A DNA stretch of 64,000 nucleotides from Helicobacter cinaedi CCUG 18818 = ATCC BAA-847. Lineage in GTDB: Bacteria; Campylobacterota; Campylobacteria; Campylobacterales; Helicobacteraceae. Under the pieces are notes generated by a model. The model saw only the letters and a program-made list of their open reading frames with translations, had not been told where the DNA came from and made no database searches. Shown in pieces: positions 16,117 through 25,109 of the stretch. The number at the start of each line of letters is the position of its first letter. Positions within the stretch are counted from its first letter, which is position 1. The stretch is from positions 641,797 to 705,796 of the forward strand of contig NZ_DS990392.1 of assembly GCF_000155475.1 (NCBI RefSeq), given 5' to 3'. The translations under genes were made by a program, and so were the position numbers.

Positions 16117-17124
16117 CTAATAAAAGATTGTGCGTCCTTTCATATCAGTAAAAAATCGCTCTCTTTTGTTCCCTAGTTTCTTACACGCATTACGCACAAA
16201 CTCTTCATTGATAATCTCCTTATCCTGCACATCACATAAAAAATCCTGAATCACATTGCGATTAATAAACACCGGCAAATACCCAACCCCTGCTCTACTC
16301 ATAATGCCCAAAAACACGCCATTTTTATCATAAAATGCCCTGCCATAGGTAAATTCCTCATAAGAATCCCGCCCCATCTCAAAGCCATACACCTGCTCAA
16401 CCCTTCTATCAAAGTCATAATATGTTGCAAATTTGGTGAGCTTCAAACTCTGCTGAATAAACACAAATTCATCATCAAGATAAGGATAATATACCTCTGT
16501 CTGTAGCTTAATCCTAACACTTGAAGCAAAAACATTTACCCCAAAATGTTTGTAGATTCTATCTTGATAATAGCTCTTTATGGGACGCATTTGACAATAG
16601 CTATCCACATATTTTGCCACCTTTAGAAGTGCAAGTCCCGAATCTAAGTCTATTGCCTTAATGCTAAGCTGTGCCACGCACATTATATTTGCATTAAAAT
16701 CATCTTGCATCTTTGCATAAATCTTTGTGGGGGTAATTGTGCCATCGTAGATGACTTCCGAAGATGTAATATAAAAGCCATTTTTCAGCAATGTCCCCAA
16801 ACCCTTTTTAAACGACCCATCATTAAAAGAAGATTCAATAATGGCTGTGCTGTAAATCCAATCGGGCAATTTTGGGAGCTTCATATCTCGTGGGGAAATG
16901 CCTTGAGATTGTGGATTATGAGATATGGAAAGTGTGTTAGAATGAGAATCTTTGCCACTATGATTTTTTGTATCTTGTGGCATAAAAAGCTTTTGTGGGC
17001 TTTCATACCCCTCCATAACTTCTTGCAGAGAATCTTCGGAGCCATAAAGCAAGGTAGGATTCACCATATACATTAAAGCCACAAATATGGTAAAAACAAC
17101 ACTCTGCCTAAACACCGCCAACAC
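16117..17124 (-). CDS. Trypsin-fold protein with degenerate catalytic triad, exported
   Basis: About 332-335 residues with an N-terminal hydrophobic signal (SVVFTIFVALMYMV) and a Ser/His-rich linker. Residues 95-165 look like the first half of an HtrA/trypsin-like domain: GFYITSSEVIYDG aligns where active enzymes read VTNAHVV, and DLDSGLALLKV aligns with the catalytic-Asp strand. The expected GNSGGP is replaced by AFYDKNGVFLGIMSR. So the fold is recognisable but His and Ser are lost, which suggests a binding rather than proteolytic role. A GTG at 17115, about 8 bases after AAAGG, is the more likely start than the GTG at 17124. Confidence 0.6.
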   Translation of the reverse strand: MLAVFRQSVVFTIFVALMYMVNPTLLYGSEDSLQEVMEGYESPQKLFMPQDTKNHSGKDSHSNTLSISHNPQSQGISPRDMKLPKLPDWIYSTAIIESSFNDGSFKKGLGTLLKNGFYITSSEVIYDGTITPTKIYAKMQDDFNANIMCVAQLSIKAIDLDSGLALLKVAKYVDSYCQMRPIKSYYQDRIYKHFGVNVFASSVRIKLQTEVYYPYLDDEFVFIQQSLKLTKFATYYDFDRRVEQVYGFEMGRDSYEEFTYGRAFYDKNGVFLGIMSRAGVGYLPVFINRNVIQDFLCDVQDKEIINEEFVRNACKKLGNKRERFFTDMKGRTIFY

Positions 17125-17254
17125 CTTTCATTGAAATATTATTAAACTAATATCGGTAAAATCCCCACACTTTCTACATTACAATGTAGAATCTGTATCA
17201 AAGCCAATATCGGCTTTCATTCTATAAATCTTAAATAACCTTAAGGAGCAAACA

Positions 17255-17773
17255 ATGTTTAGAGAGGAACTCAAAGTATTTGATGTAAATCAAGATGAGC
17301 TAGAAAAGCTACAATATGCTTTCATAGCGGTAAAATCACCAAATGGAGAGGGCAAAGGCACAATGACCTTAAAACTCTTTAATACCGATGCACCACAGAG
17401 TGTTACAAATTTCGCCACTCTAGCCCAAAGTGGATTCTACAATGGTTTAACCTTTCATCGTGTGATACAAGGCTTTGTCGCACAGGGCGGTTGTCCTATC
17501 GGTAATGGCACAGGCGGACCGGGATATAGAATCAAATGTGAGCTAGATAACAATCCACACAAGCACAAAAAAGGTGTGCTATCAATGGCACACGCTGGTA
17601 GAGACACCGGCGGTAGCCAGTTTTTTATCTGCTTTGCCCAGCAACCTCACCTTGATGGAGAGCATACCGTTTTTGGTGGAATTGAAACGGGAGATTTAGA
17701 ATCTTTTAAAGTGCTTAATAGCATTAAGCAAGGGGATATTATAGAATCTATTAGCATTGCTTCATCACGCTAG
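17255..17773 (+). CDS. ppiB: Cyclophilin-type peptidyl-prolyl isomerase
   Basis: 172 residues with the cyclophilin active-site strings [13 protein letters not shown] and [17 protein letters not shown]. No signal peptide, so cytoplasmic. It speeds cis-trans proline isomerisation during folding. AAGGAG stands 8 bases before the ATG. It opens a plus-strand run, 45 bases upstream of the MFS gene. Confidence 0.94.
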   Translation: MFREELKVFDVNQDELEKLQYAFIAVKSPNGEGKGTMTLKLFNTDAPQSVTNFATLAQSGFYNGLTFHRVIQGFVAQGGCPIGNGTGGPGYRIKCELDNNPHKHKKGVLSMAHAGRDTGGSQFFICFAQQPHLDGEHTVFGGIETGDLESFKVLNSIKQGDIIESISIASSR

Positions 17774-17818
17774 ATTTTCATCTCTAGCGGCACATTTTAA
17801 GACATCATAAGGAATCAA

Positions 17819-19147
17819 ATGAAAGCTGTTTTTCCTCTTGCTTTAATTTCTAGTCTGCGGTTTTTTGGACTTTTTATTGTTTTGCCTATCATTGGGCTTT
17901 ATACTGATGAGTTTCACACCACGGCGTTTTTGGCTGGACTTGCCGCTGGTGGCTATGCCTTAACGCAAATCATTTTTCAAACACCCTTTGGAATCTGGAG
18001 TGATAAATACAACCGCAAACATATCGTAGGTATTGGGTTTTTTATCTTTTTATTTGGCTCTTTGGTTTGTGCGTTTGCGGAAAATATCACTATGCTTATT
18101 ATTGGACGATTCTTGCAGGGAGCGGGGGCTGTTGGCGGTGTGGTGAGTGCGCAAATTGCCGATTTAGTCAAAGAAGAAGAACGCAACAAAGCAATGGCGA
18201 TTATGGGAGCTGGGATTTTCATAAGCTTTGTTTTAGCTATGCTTCTAAGCCCCATTGTGGCAAGCACCTTTGGGCTGAATGCCCTATTTCTCATCACAAG
18301 TGCCTTTTGTGTGCTGTCCTTGCTTATTTTATATTGGAAAGTCCCTGATACACCAAGTGTAAAATATCACTTCAATGACACGGATACAAGCAATGTGCTA
18401 AAGGATAAGAATCTGCTGATTATGAATCTCAGTGCATTTTTGCAGAAGTTTTTAATGATTTTTGCCTTTGTATGTATAAGCCTTGCTTTAACACATCATT
18501 TTAATTTAACAGAAGGGGATTTATGGAAAGTCTATGCTCCTGCGGCACTTGTAGGCGTTTTTGCGATGGGTCCTTCATCAATCTTTGCACAAAAAAAGGG
18601 GCAGTTTAAAGCCGTTATGCTTTTTGGAATCTTTGCTTTTGTGTTGTCTTACTTCCTTATGGCATTTGCCACACCACAAGAAAACCTTTTGCTTTTTGCT
18701 GCAGGGGTTTTAGTCTTTTTTATCGGCTTTGCTATCCACGAGCCTATTATGCAATCCCTTGCTAGTCGCTATCCTAAAGCTCATCAAAAAGGTGCAGCCC
18801 TTGGTGTTTTTACCACACTTGGCTATGTGGGTTCAGCCCTTGGCGGAATGTGCGGTGGGTGGCTGTATGAAGAGATAGGATTGTTTCATCTTTCACTTAT
18901 CATTGCTGCGGTATGTGTGGTATGGGCTGTTATTTTGGCAATATTTCTTACAAATCCTGCAAATCATCAAAATATCTATCTCCCATTAAAAGATTCTATC
19001 ACTCAAGCACTGCCTAAGCTAGAGCAGATTCAAGGCGTGATTGAATTTTACATTAATGAAAATGAGAATCTTGCTATCATTAAATATGACGCTACACTTA
19101 CAAATGAAGCACAGATTTTAAAAACTCTTAATGTGGAGCAACCATAA
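17819..19147 (+). CDS. yajR: MFS transporter of the YajR type
   Basis: 442 residues, twelve hydrophobic segments. The loop-2 MFS signature is GIWSDKYNRKHIVG, and GRFLQGAGAVGGV is the motif C-like antiporter region. After helix 12 (about residue 380) there is a soluble tail, about 60 residues, with a ferredoxin-like pattern (IQGVIEFYINENENLAIIKYD), matching the YAM domain that ends E. coli YajR. It is a proton-coupled drug/metabolite exporter family; the substrate is unknown. The next gene starts directly after the stop. Confidence 0.85.
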   Translation: MKAVFPLALISSLRFFGLFIVLPIIGLYTDEFHTTAFLAGLAAGGYALTQIIFQTPFGIWSDKYNRKHIVGIGFFIFLFGSLVCAFAENITMLIIGRFLQGAGAVGGVVSAQIADLVKEEERNKAMAIMGAGIFISFVLAMLLSPIVASTFGLNALFLITSAFCVLSLLILYWKVPDTPSVKYHFNDTDTSNVLKDKNLLIMNLSAFLQKFLMIFAFVCISLALTHHFNLTEGDLWKVYAPAALVGVFAMGPSSIFAQKKGQFKAVMLFGIFAFVLSYFLMAFATPQENLLLFAAGVLVFFIGFAIHEPIMQSLASRYPKAHQKGAALGVFTTLGYVGSALGGMCGGWLYEEIGLFHLSLIIAAVCVVWAVILAIFLTNPANHQNIYLPLKDSITQALPKLEQIQGVIEFYINENENLAIIKYDATLTNEAQILKTLNVEQP

Positions 19148-19468
19148 ATGGAATTTTATGAAAAAATCATTATCGCTTCAGTGATGGGGACATACCTTTG
19201 CTTTCTTATCTATCAAAATAGAGATTATTTCACAAAGAAAAAGTCTAAAACCGATGATGAGCCTATCTATATAAAAGCAGAAGATGGCAGTAAAGATTAT
19301 ATAGAAATAACATTGCCTAAGGATTCACATAAGGTGTTCCTGCGGTATTGGAGAGATGAAGAAAAGAGATTTGAAACGCACACAATGTCTTATGATGAGT
19401 TTGTGGAAAAGTGGGGGGATATTCACAAAGAGCATAGGTTGAAAACTCCCCCAAACACAAAGGAATAA
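19148..19468 (+). CDS. Small single-span membrane protein, unknown function
   Basis: 106 residues. One N-terminal helix (IIIASVMGTYLCFLIYQ), then a charged soluble part with DDEPIYIKAEDGS and FLRYWRDEEKRFETHTMSYDEF. I recognise no catalytic motif. It follows yajR without a gap and precedes ttcA by one base, so it is part of that operon. Confidence 0.65.
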   Translation: MEFYEKIIIASVMGTYLCFLIYQNRDYFTKKKSKTDDEPIYIKAEDGSKDYIEITLPKDSHKVFLRYWRDEEKRFETHTMSYDEFVEKWGDIHKEHRLKTPPNTKE

Positions 19469-19469
19469 A

Positions 19470-20381
19470 ATGTATAACGCTACGCATATCACTAATGCTA
19501 AAATCCAAAAATGGAGTGTAGATTCTAGTTTTAGAGCAGAATCTCAAGGGGATTTTGTGAAATCTGCAGATTCCAGTGCGGATTCTAGTGGGGATTGCAA
19601 AAAAAGCTCTAAGACGAAAGAAGCACCAAAAATCAGCAAAAAAATCCTAAGCCTTGTAGGCAAGACAAATGCACAATACAATCTCATCAAAGAGGGCGAT
19701 AAGGTGCTTTTAGGCTTAAGCGGTGGGAAAGATTCTATCCTTTTAGCCACGATTTTAGCCTATATGCAAAGACACGCACCCTTTAAGTTTGAGTTTAAGG
19801 CTTTAACCGTGGATTATGGCAGGGGTGGAGAATATGAATATATTTTTGAATATTGTGAAAAGCTAGGCATTCCCTATGAGCTATACCGCACGGATATTTA
19901 TGAGATTTTAGAGCAGAATAAAAGAGAGGGGACGATTTATTGTAGCTTTTGCTCTCGTATGCGGCGTGGGGCGTTATACAGCAAAGCCTTAGAGTATGGC
20001 TATAACAAACTCGCTTTAGCACATCATTTAGATGATGCGGCGGAGAGCTTTTTTATGAATCTCACTTATAATGGAGCTATGCGGTCTATGCCGCCTATTT
20101 ATCGTGCGGAGAATGGGCTAGAAGTGATACGCCCTTTGATTTTTATGCGTGAGCGGCAGATTATTGATTTTATCGCAAGTAATGGCATCTACATTGCACC
20201 TGATTGCAATTGCCCCATTAACTGGCTAGATTCTGATAAAAAGCCTTATGCAAGGGAAGCCACAAAGCAGTTTTTAAAAAATATGGAAAGTGAAAATCCA
20301 AACTTTTTCAAATCTCTAAAAAATGCCTTTAGCAACATTCACGCCGGAAGTTTCTGCGACACAAACTATCTTAATATTTAA
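19470..20381 (+). CDS. ttcA: tRNA 2-thiocytidine biosynthesis protein
   Basis: 303 residues. PP-loop SGGKDS near residue 87 (LLGLSGGKDSILLAT), the CSFCSRMRRG cysteine pair that binds the [4Fe-4S] cluster, and LAHHLDDAAESFFMN. TtcA thiolates cytidine 32 of certain tRNAs using ATP. The first 60 residues are a Ser/Asp/Lys-rich low-complexity leader with repeated ADSS units, longer than most homologues. The ATG at 19470 is supported by AAAGGA 6 bases upstream, so I keep it. Confidence 0.9.
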   Translation: MYNATHITNAKIQKWSVDSSFRAESQGDFVKSADSSADSSGDCKKSSKTKEAPKISKKILSLVGKTNAQYNLIKEGDKVLLGLSGGKDSILLATILAYMQRHAPFKFEFKALTVDYGRGGEYEYIFEYCEKLGIPYELYRTDIYEILEQNKREGTIYCSFCSRMRRGALYSKALEYGYNKLALAHHLDDAAESFFMNLTYNGAMRSMPPIYRAENGLEVIRPLIFMRERQIIDFIASNGIYIAPDCNCPINWLDSDKKPYAREATKQFLKNMESENPNFFKSLKNAFSNIHAGSFCDTNYLNI

Positions 20382-20438
20382 ATTAGCAAAATCATTATAC
20401 AATGTGGCGTTTCATCTTTTGAAGTAGGAGCAAAGGCT

Positions 20439-20699
20439 TTGAGTATCAAATCAATTACACTTGCTAGAATCTATGAAATGCACGGACTGAAAGAAGACGC
20501 GTTAAAAATCTATCGCGAGATTCTACTCCAAGAGCCGAATAACAAAGACGCACAACAAGCCATAAAATACCTTATGCTTACACAAAATAACTTCCCGCAA
20601 GTTAATGAAATGCGTAAAGAGCAATTCCTTAACCCACAATCCCAAGATGAAACAATCCAATTTCAAAGGTGGCTTTTCCAATGGAACTCAAAGATTTAA
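20439..20699 (+). CDS. Short TPR-like protein
   Basis: 86 residues from a TTG start with AGGAG upstream. It contains one tetratricopeptide-like unit, TLARIYEMHGLKEDALKIYREIL followed by EPNNKDAQQAIKYL. It probably mediates protein contacts. It overlaps the next gene's start region by about 19 bases, so the pair may be made together. Confidence 0.65.
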   Translation: MSIKSITLARIYEMHGLKEDALKIYREILLQEPNNKDAQQAIKYLMLTQNNFPQVNEMRKEQFLNPQSQDETIQFQRWLFQWNSKI

Positions 20700-21043
20700 T
20701 ACTTGAAACGATTAATAAACTCTCACATCCATCTTTCACGCAAGATTCACAAGCTAAACCCATAGAATTAGCAGAAACTTTTCATACCTTTGATAGCCCA
20801 TTCACTCCACCCCTTGCTGAAAATCCTATTACTGAAATGCCCCACTCCACGCATAAAAGTGCTGAATCCTTAAAAGAAGAATGCGAGTTTTTAGAAGGTT
20901 TGCAGGAGCGACTTTTGGTGCTTTTTGAAGGACTAAAGGCAGAGCATAATCAAAATATAGAATCTGCTCTGCGTATCACAACCCACTTCCTTGAACATCA
21001 GCTGAATGTGATTCAAGAGCGTTTAGAACTCCTAAAAAAATAA
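20681..21043 (+). CDS. Conserved hypothetical, helical
   Basis: 120 residues from ATG 20681, preceded by AAAGGTGG at about 8 bases; an upstream GTG at 20669 is also in frame. The N-terminal half is Pro/Thr/Ser-rich and the C-terminal half (LKEECEFLEGLQERLL to the end) is strongly amphipathic and probably coiled coil. No known enzyme motif. It lies between the TPR-like gene and the arsRS locus. I cannot assign a role. Confidence 0.6.
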   Translation: MELKDLILETINKLSHPSFTQDSQAKPIELAETFHTFDSPFTPPLAENPITEMPHSTHKSAESLKEECEFLEGLQERLLVLFEGLKAEHNQNIESALRITTHFLEHQLNVIQERLELLKK

Positions 21044-21119
21044 TTATATTTTAATTTGTATATTGTTTTTACAAGATTGTTAATCATCATTAAATTATTG
21101 TTTAACAATGCCCTTTAGA

Positions 21120-21300
21120 ATTCTCCCAGCCTTTAGCCTGAATGAGATAGGGCGAGGTGATGGATTAACCATTGTGAGCATCATCTCAAAGGAGATTATC
21201 CCCCTCCAACTTCCTCCTTGTTTCCCTAGATGCTCACACCGATGACAACTAAACCTTTATTGAGCTGCTCAAGCCCCCACTTGAGCGGTTTCTTTCTCTC
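21120..21300 (+). ncRNA. Candidate structured small RNA with intrinsic terminator
   Basis: This 300-base gap before arsR has no plausible protein. It holds a 9-base perfect inverted repeat GTGAGCATC (21174-21182) / GATGCTCAC (21229-21237), a nested hairpin ATCTC-AAAG-GAGAT, and a pyrimidine-rich stretch in the remaining loop (21197-21226) containing CCTCCTT, complementary to Shine-Dalgarno sequences. A terminator closes it. That layout resembles epsilonproteobacterial antisense sRNAs. It could instead be a long arsR leader or a divergent 6S RNA; I could not draw the full 6S fold. Confidence 0.45.
21267..21300 (+). terminator. Rho-independent terminator with CCCCCA loop
   Basis: GCTCAAG (21267-21273), loop CCCCCA, CTTGAGC (21280-21286), then GGTTTCTTTCTCTC. 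A seven-pair GC-containing stem followed by a pyrimidine/T-rich run. The C-rich loop is unusual and recalls the loop by which H. pylori RepG binds G repeats. Confidence 0.65.
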
Positions 21301-21390
21301 CTTTGACAATCCCAAAACAATACTTAAGCTATCTAAAAAGTGTTTTGTTATACAATCCCTAACTTTTTTACCACAATTAAAGGTTACACA

Positions 21391-22071
21391 ATGCTAGAAG
21401 TTTTAATGATTGAAGATGATGTAGAATTAGCAGAAATTATCACAGGCTTTTTGAAACAATATGATATGAATGTTACTAATTATGATGAGCCATACACCGG
21501 AATGAGTGCGGTTAATGCGAAACATTTTGATGTTTTGCTCCTTGATTTGACTTTGCCTAATCTTGATGGCTTAGAAGTGTGCAAACGCGTAGCAAAGCAA
21601 AATAGCATTCCTATTATCGTATCCTCCGCACGAAGCGATGTTGATGATAAGGTTGAAGCCCTTAAAAGCGGTGCAGATGACTATATCTCAAAGCCCTATG
21701 ACCCAAAGGAGCTAGTGGCTAGAATCCAATCGCTCCTTAGACGCTACAATAAAAAGAGTATTAAAGAGCAAGATAAGGAAAAAGATAGCGTATTTAAGAT
21801 TGACAAATACAGCCGCCAAGTATTTTTCAAAGACAAAAAGCTAGAGCTTACCCGTGCGGAATATGAGATTCTCACTCTACTTATCAGCAAAAAAGGGCAT
21901 GTATTTTCACGCGAAGCCATCGCTATTGAATCTGAATCTATTAACCCTGAAAGCTCAAATAAAAGCATTGATGTCATCATAGGACGCCTCCGCTCCAAAA
22001 TAGAGGAAAACCCAAAGCAACCCCAATACATCATCTCCGTGCGTGGTGTTGGCTACAAGCTTGAAGCATAG
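21391..22071 (+). CDS. arsR: Acid-response regulator ArsR (OmpR family)
   Basis: 226 residues from ATG 21391 (AAAGG about 8 bases upstream); an earlier in-frame start at 21340 adds 17 unlikely residues. Receiver domain: [10 protein letters not shown] acidic pocket, phospho-acceptor Asp in [15 protein letters not shown], Lys in [12 protein letters not shown]. The C-terminal winged helix has [12 protein letters not shown] and [11 protein letters not shown]...VRGVGYKLE. The sequence and the order arsR-arsS-hemB match H. pylori HP0166-HP0165-HP0163. ArsR governs acid resistance genes such as urease in that species and is essential there. Confidence 0.93.
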   Translation: MLEVLMIEDDVELAEIITGFLKQYDMNVTNYDEPYTGMSAVNAKHFDVLLLDLTLPNLDGLEVCKRVAKQNSIPIIVSSARSDVDDKVEALKSGADDYISKPYDPKELVARIQSLLRRYNKKSIKEQDKEKDSVFKIDKYSRQVFFKDKKLELTRAEYEILTLLISKKGHVFSREAIAIESESINPESSNKSIDVIIGRLRSKIEENPKQPQYIISVRGVGYKLEA

Positions 22072-22079
22072 GGTATTCT

Positions 22080-23342
22080 ATGCTTTCCTTTCGGCACTCT
22101 ATCTTTTTTAAAATCATCATTTTATTTCTTTGTGCGTTGCTAAGTTTTTTTGCTATCTCTTACTACTTTATCCAAGATCATATAGAAAATGAGAATCTTT
22201 TATCCGAGCTGCGATACTCACAATTCACCACAACAATCAACGAAATAATGCAATATGGTGGCAATATCCAAATCATCAAGCAATATCTTCAAACAATGCA
22301 ATTTGTGCCGGTGGAAGAAGAAGAGATTAAACGCGTTTTGCAAGAGATTAACAAGCTCCCCACAGACTTTGAAGGCGTATTTGCAAAGGCAATCAACACC
22401 CAAAATGGCATTTATATCCTGCTTGAAACGCACAATGAAACTACACTCTATAAAGACAACTCCCGCAAATCTTATGAGGATTTTTACATTATCACGCTTA
22501 TTGGTATTATCCTTTTAACCTTTGTGTTTTTCATCGTCCTAAAAAGCCTAATGCCCCTTAAGATTCTAAAAGGGCAGATTAAGCAATTTGCCGATGGTGC
22601 TTTTACCCCGCAATATAGGCAAAATACAAAAGATGAGATTGGTGAGCTATATTGTGAGTTTCACAAAGCGTCAAATAAAATTAAAAGCTTAAATGAATCT
22701 CGCTCCTTACTTTTACGCTCCATTATGCACGAACTAAAAACGCCCATCACAAAAGGGCGAATTGTGGCTGAAATGGTGGAAAATGACAGCCAAAAACAGC
22801 AGCTTTGCTCCGCCTTTATGCGTCTTAATGACCTAATCAACGAATTTGCAAAGATTGAGAAAATCAACTCCAAAAGCTACCATATCAACAAGCAAGAGTT
22901 TCTCTTATACGATCTTATTCATCACACTGAAGAAATGCTCCTTATCCACGATTCTAGCCCCATTACGCTAGAGAGCGAAAATGCCCTTATCAAAGCGGAT
23001 TTTGACCTTTTTGCTATTGCATTAAAAAATCTCCTTGATAATGCCATAAAATACAGTGCAGATGGCAAAGTGCGTGTCTATACTAAAAATGACAAGCTCT
23101 ACACTAGCTCTAAGGGTGAAGCCTTGCAATATCCGCTAGAAGACTACTTCAAGCCCTATTTCAAAAATGAAAAGTCCCCACAATCGCAAGGCTTTGGCTT
23201 AGGAATGTATATCATCAAAAATACCCTTGATAATCAAGGCTTTGACTTTAGCTACAAATACGAAGATGGTTGTAATGTTTTCATCATTCATCATTGTGTG
23301 GTGGAAAACTACTGCCCCATTAAACCCAAAAAAGGAGATTAA
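22080..23342 (+). CDS. arsS: Acid-sensing histidine kinase ArsS
   Basis: 420 residues. Two membrane helices (residues 10-30 and about 138-160) flank a periplasmic sensor of about 110 residues. The dimerisation/phospho-His motif is RSIMHELKTPITKGRI, and the ATPase domain has LKNLLDNAIKYS (N box) and QGFGLGMYIIKN (G box). It starts 8 bases after arsR. In H. pylori this kinase senses external pH through the periplasmic loop and phosphorylates ArsR; I infer the same role here. Confidence 0.92.
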   Translation: MLSFRHSIFFKIIILFLCALLSFFAISYYFIQDHIENENLLSELRYSQFTTTINEIMQYGGNIQIIKQYLQTMQFVPVEEEEIKRVLQEINKLPTDFEGVFAKAINTQNGIYILLETHNETTLYKDNSRKSYEDFYIITLIGIILLTFVFFIVLKSLMPLKILKGQIKQFADGAFTPQYRQNTKDEIGELYCEFHKASNKIKSLNESRSLLLRSIMHELKTPITKGRIVAEMVENDSQKQQLCSAFMRLNDLINEFAKIEKINSKSYHINKQEFLLYDLIHHTEEMLLIHDSSPITLESENALIKADFDLFAIALKNLLDNAIKYSADGKVRVYTKNDKLYTSSKGEALQYPLEDYFKPYFKNEKSPQSQGFGLGMYIIKNTLDNQGFDFSYKYEDGCNVFIIHHCVVENYCPIKPKKGD

Positions 23343-24308
23343 ATGTTTAGACGACTAAAACGCACACGCCTAAAAGCCCCTATGCGAGAGCTTGTAAGAG
23401 AAACTAGATTACATAAGCAGGATTTTATCTATCCGCTTTTTGTGATTGAAGGGCAAAATGTCAAAAATGAAATCCCCTCTATGCCAGATGTGTTTCAACT
23501 AAGCGTTGATAATATCCTTAAAGAATGCGAGGAATTACTCAATATTGGCATATACCATATTCTCCTTTTTGGTTTGCCAAGCCACAAAGATTCTTGTGGA
23601 AGCGAGGCTTTGAGTGATAAAAGCATTATCCCACAAGCCATAAAAGCCATAAAAAAACATTTTCCGCAGATGATTATCACACTTGATTTATGCTTTTGTG
23701 AATACACAGACCACGGACATTGTGGAATCTTAGATAAGAATCTTAATAGTGTAGATAATGACGCCACACTTGAGATTCTAGGGCAACAAGCCTTAGTCCT
23801 TGCAAGTTGCGGTGGGGATATGATAGCCCCAAGTGCGATGATGGACGGAATGGTAAGCACAATACGCACCTATTTAGATAAAGGCGGATTCTCTCATATC
23901 CCCATTATGAGCTACTCTACTAAATTTGCAAGTGGCTATTATGGACCATTCCGCGATGTGGCAAACTCCGCTCCAAGCTTTGGCGATAGAAACTCTTATC
24001 AGCAAGATAGTGCTAATCGCAGGGAAGCTATTTTAGAGAGCCTAACCGATGAAGCTGAAGGAGCGGATATTTTAATGGTAAAACCAGCCCTAGCCTATTT
24101 AGACATTGTGCGTGATATTCGCGACCGCACTTTGCTGCCTTTAGCTGTGTATAATGTTAGCGGGGAGTATGCTATGCTAAAACACGTGCAAAAAGCCAAT
24201 CTTATTGACTATGAACGCGTTTTATTTGAAACACTCACAGGCTTTAAGCGTGCGGGAGCGGATATTATCATTAGCTATCACACTAAAGAGATAGCTAAAC
24301 TTCTTTAG
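23343..24308 (+). CDS. hemB: Delta-aminolevulinic acid dehydratase (porphobilinogen synthase)
   Basis: 321 residues, standard length. The Schiff-base lysine lies in [14 protein letters not shown], and the metal region reads [17 protein letters not shown]. It condenses two 5-aminolevulinate molecules to porphobilinogen in haem synthesis. It follows arsS directly, the same order as in H. pylori. Confidence 0.96.
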   Translation: MFRRLKRTRLKAPMRELVRETRLHKQDFIYPLFVIEGQNVKNEIPSMPDVFQLSVDNILKECEELLNIGIYHILLFGLPSHKDSCGSEALSDKSIIPQAIKAIKKHFPQMIITLDLCFCEYTDHGHCGILDKNLNSVDNDATLEILGQQALVLASCGGDMIAPSAMMDGMVSTIRTYLDKGGFSHIPIMSYSTKFASGYYGPFRDVANSAPSFGDRNSYQQDSANRREAILESLTDEAEGADILMVKPALAYLDIVRDIRDRTLLPLAVYNVSGEYAMLKHVQKANLIDYERVLFETLTGFKRAGADIIISYHTKEIAKLL

Positions 24309-24325
24309 AATCTTAAGGGCTTACC

Positions 24326-25021
24326 TTGCTAGATTCTAGCCCTAATCAATGCCTAGCAGTTTCTACTTCCCCAGCCACATCTCAAACTTTTATACCCGAT
24401 ACTTTTGTACCCGATACTTTTGTACCCGATACTTTTGTGCCAATGTATGCCCTACCCACAGAAATTACTCTTTTCACACAATACGCACTCAAATCCAAAG
24501 CCTATATAGAATTTGGCTGTGGCGGTAGCACATTTTTACTCTGTTATCTTACACAAGCACAAATCTTTAGCGTGGAATCTAACCCTGCTTTTATCAATGA
24601 GCTATCCCAAAATAGCCTTATCCAAAACGCCCTTGCCCACAATCGCTTGAGATTCTATCCCATTAACATCGGCGAAGTGCAAAAGTGGGGCTTCCCAAAA
24701 GATGAGAGCCAAAGACATAGCTTTCCACTCTATTCCCAAAGTATCTTTGTCAGTCTAGATTCTACACTCCGCTCACAGATTGATACGATCTTTATTGATG
24801 GGCGGTTTCGCGTGGCGTGTGCTTTGAATGCGATTTTATATTGTCCGCAAAGTATCATTATTATCCACGACTTTTTTAACCGCCCTCATTATCATATCTT
24901 GCTTGATTTTTTAGAATGTATAGATTCCGCTAATAACCTTGGAATCTTTCAGGCAAAGCCCACACCAAATAAACAAACCATTTATAAGCTTTTAGAGTAT
25001 TATCAGTTTGACCCAATGTAA
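24326..25021 (+). CDS. Rossmann-fold SAM methyltransferase-like protein with FVPDT repeats
   Basis: 231 residues if the TTG at 24326 (AAGGG upstream) is used; an ATG at 24443 after the repeats would give about 192. The fold is suggested by YIEFGCGGSTFLLCYL (motif I), IFSVESNPAF and IDTIFIDGRFRVACAL. The N-terminus carries a 15-base tandem repeat, giving repeated DTFVP units at residues 21-39. Target unknown. It sits between hemB and yebC with 17 bases to hemB. Confidence 0.6.
   Translation: MLDSSPNQCLAVSTSPATSQTFIPDTFVPDTFVPDTFVPMYALPTEITLFTQYALKSKAYIEFGCGGSTFLLCYLTQAQIFSVESNPAFINELSQNSLIQNALAHNRLRFYPINIGEVQKWGFPKDESQRHSFPLYSQSIFVSLDSTLRSQIDTIFIDGRFRVACALNAILYCPQSIIIIHDFFNRPHYHILLDFLECIDSANNLGIFQAKPTPNKQTIYKLLEYYQFDPM
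24386..24440 (+). repeat. 15-base tandem repeat, about 3.7 copies
   Basis: Unit ACTTTTGTACCCGAT at 24386-24400 (one variant base), 24401-24415, 24416-24430 and a partial copy 24431-24440. Being a multiple of three, copy-number change alters only the length of the DTFVP run, or spacing to the ATG at 24443. Confidence 0.9.
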
Positions 25022-25109
25022 AAGCCTTTAAATTTCCCTAAATATTGAATAATCCGCCAAGCTTTAGCTATAATGCCACCTTTTAGATTCTAAATCCAAA
25101 GGATATATT

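Noticed and set aside
21120..21300. Calling this region 6S RNA
   Set aside because: Length is similar, but I could not pair the 5' and 3' ends into the closing stem with a central bubble, so I list only a structured RNA candidate.
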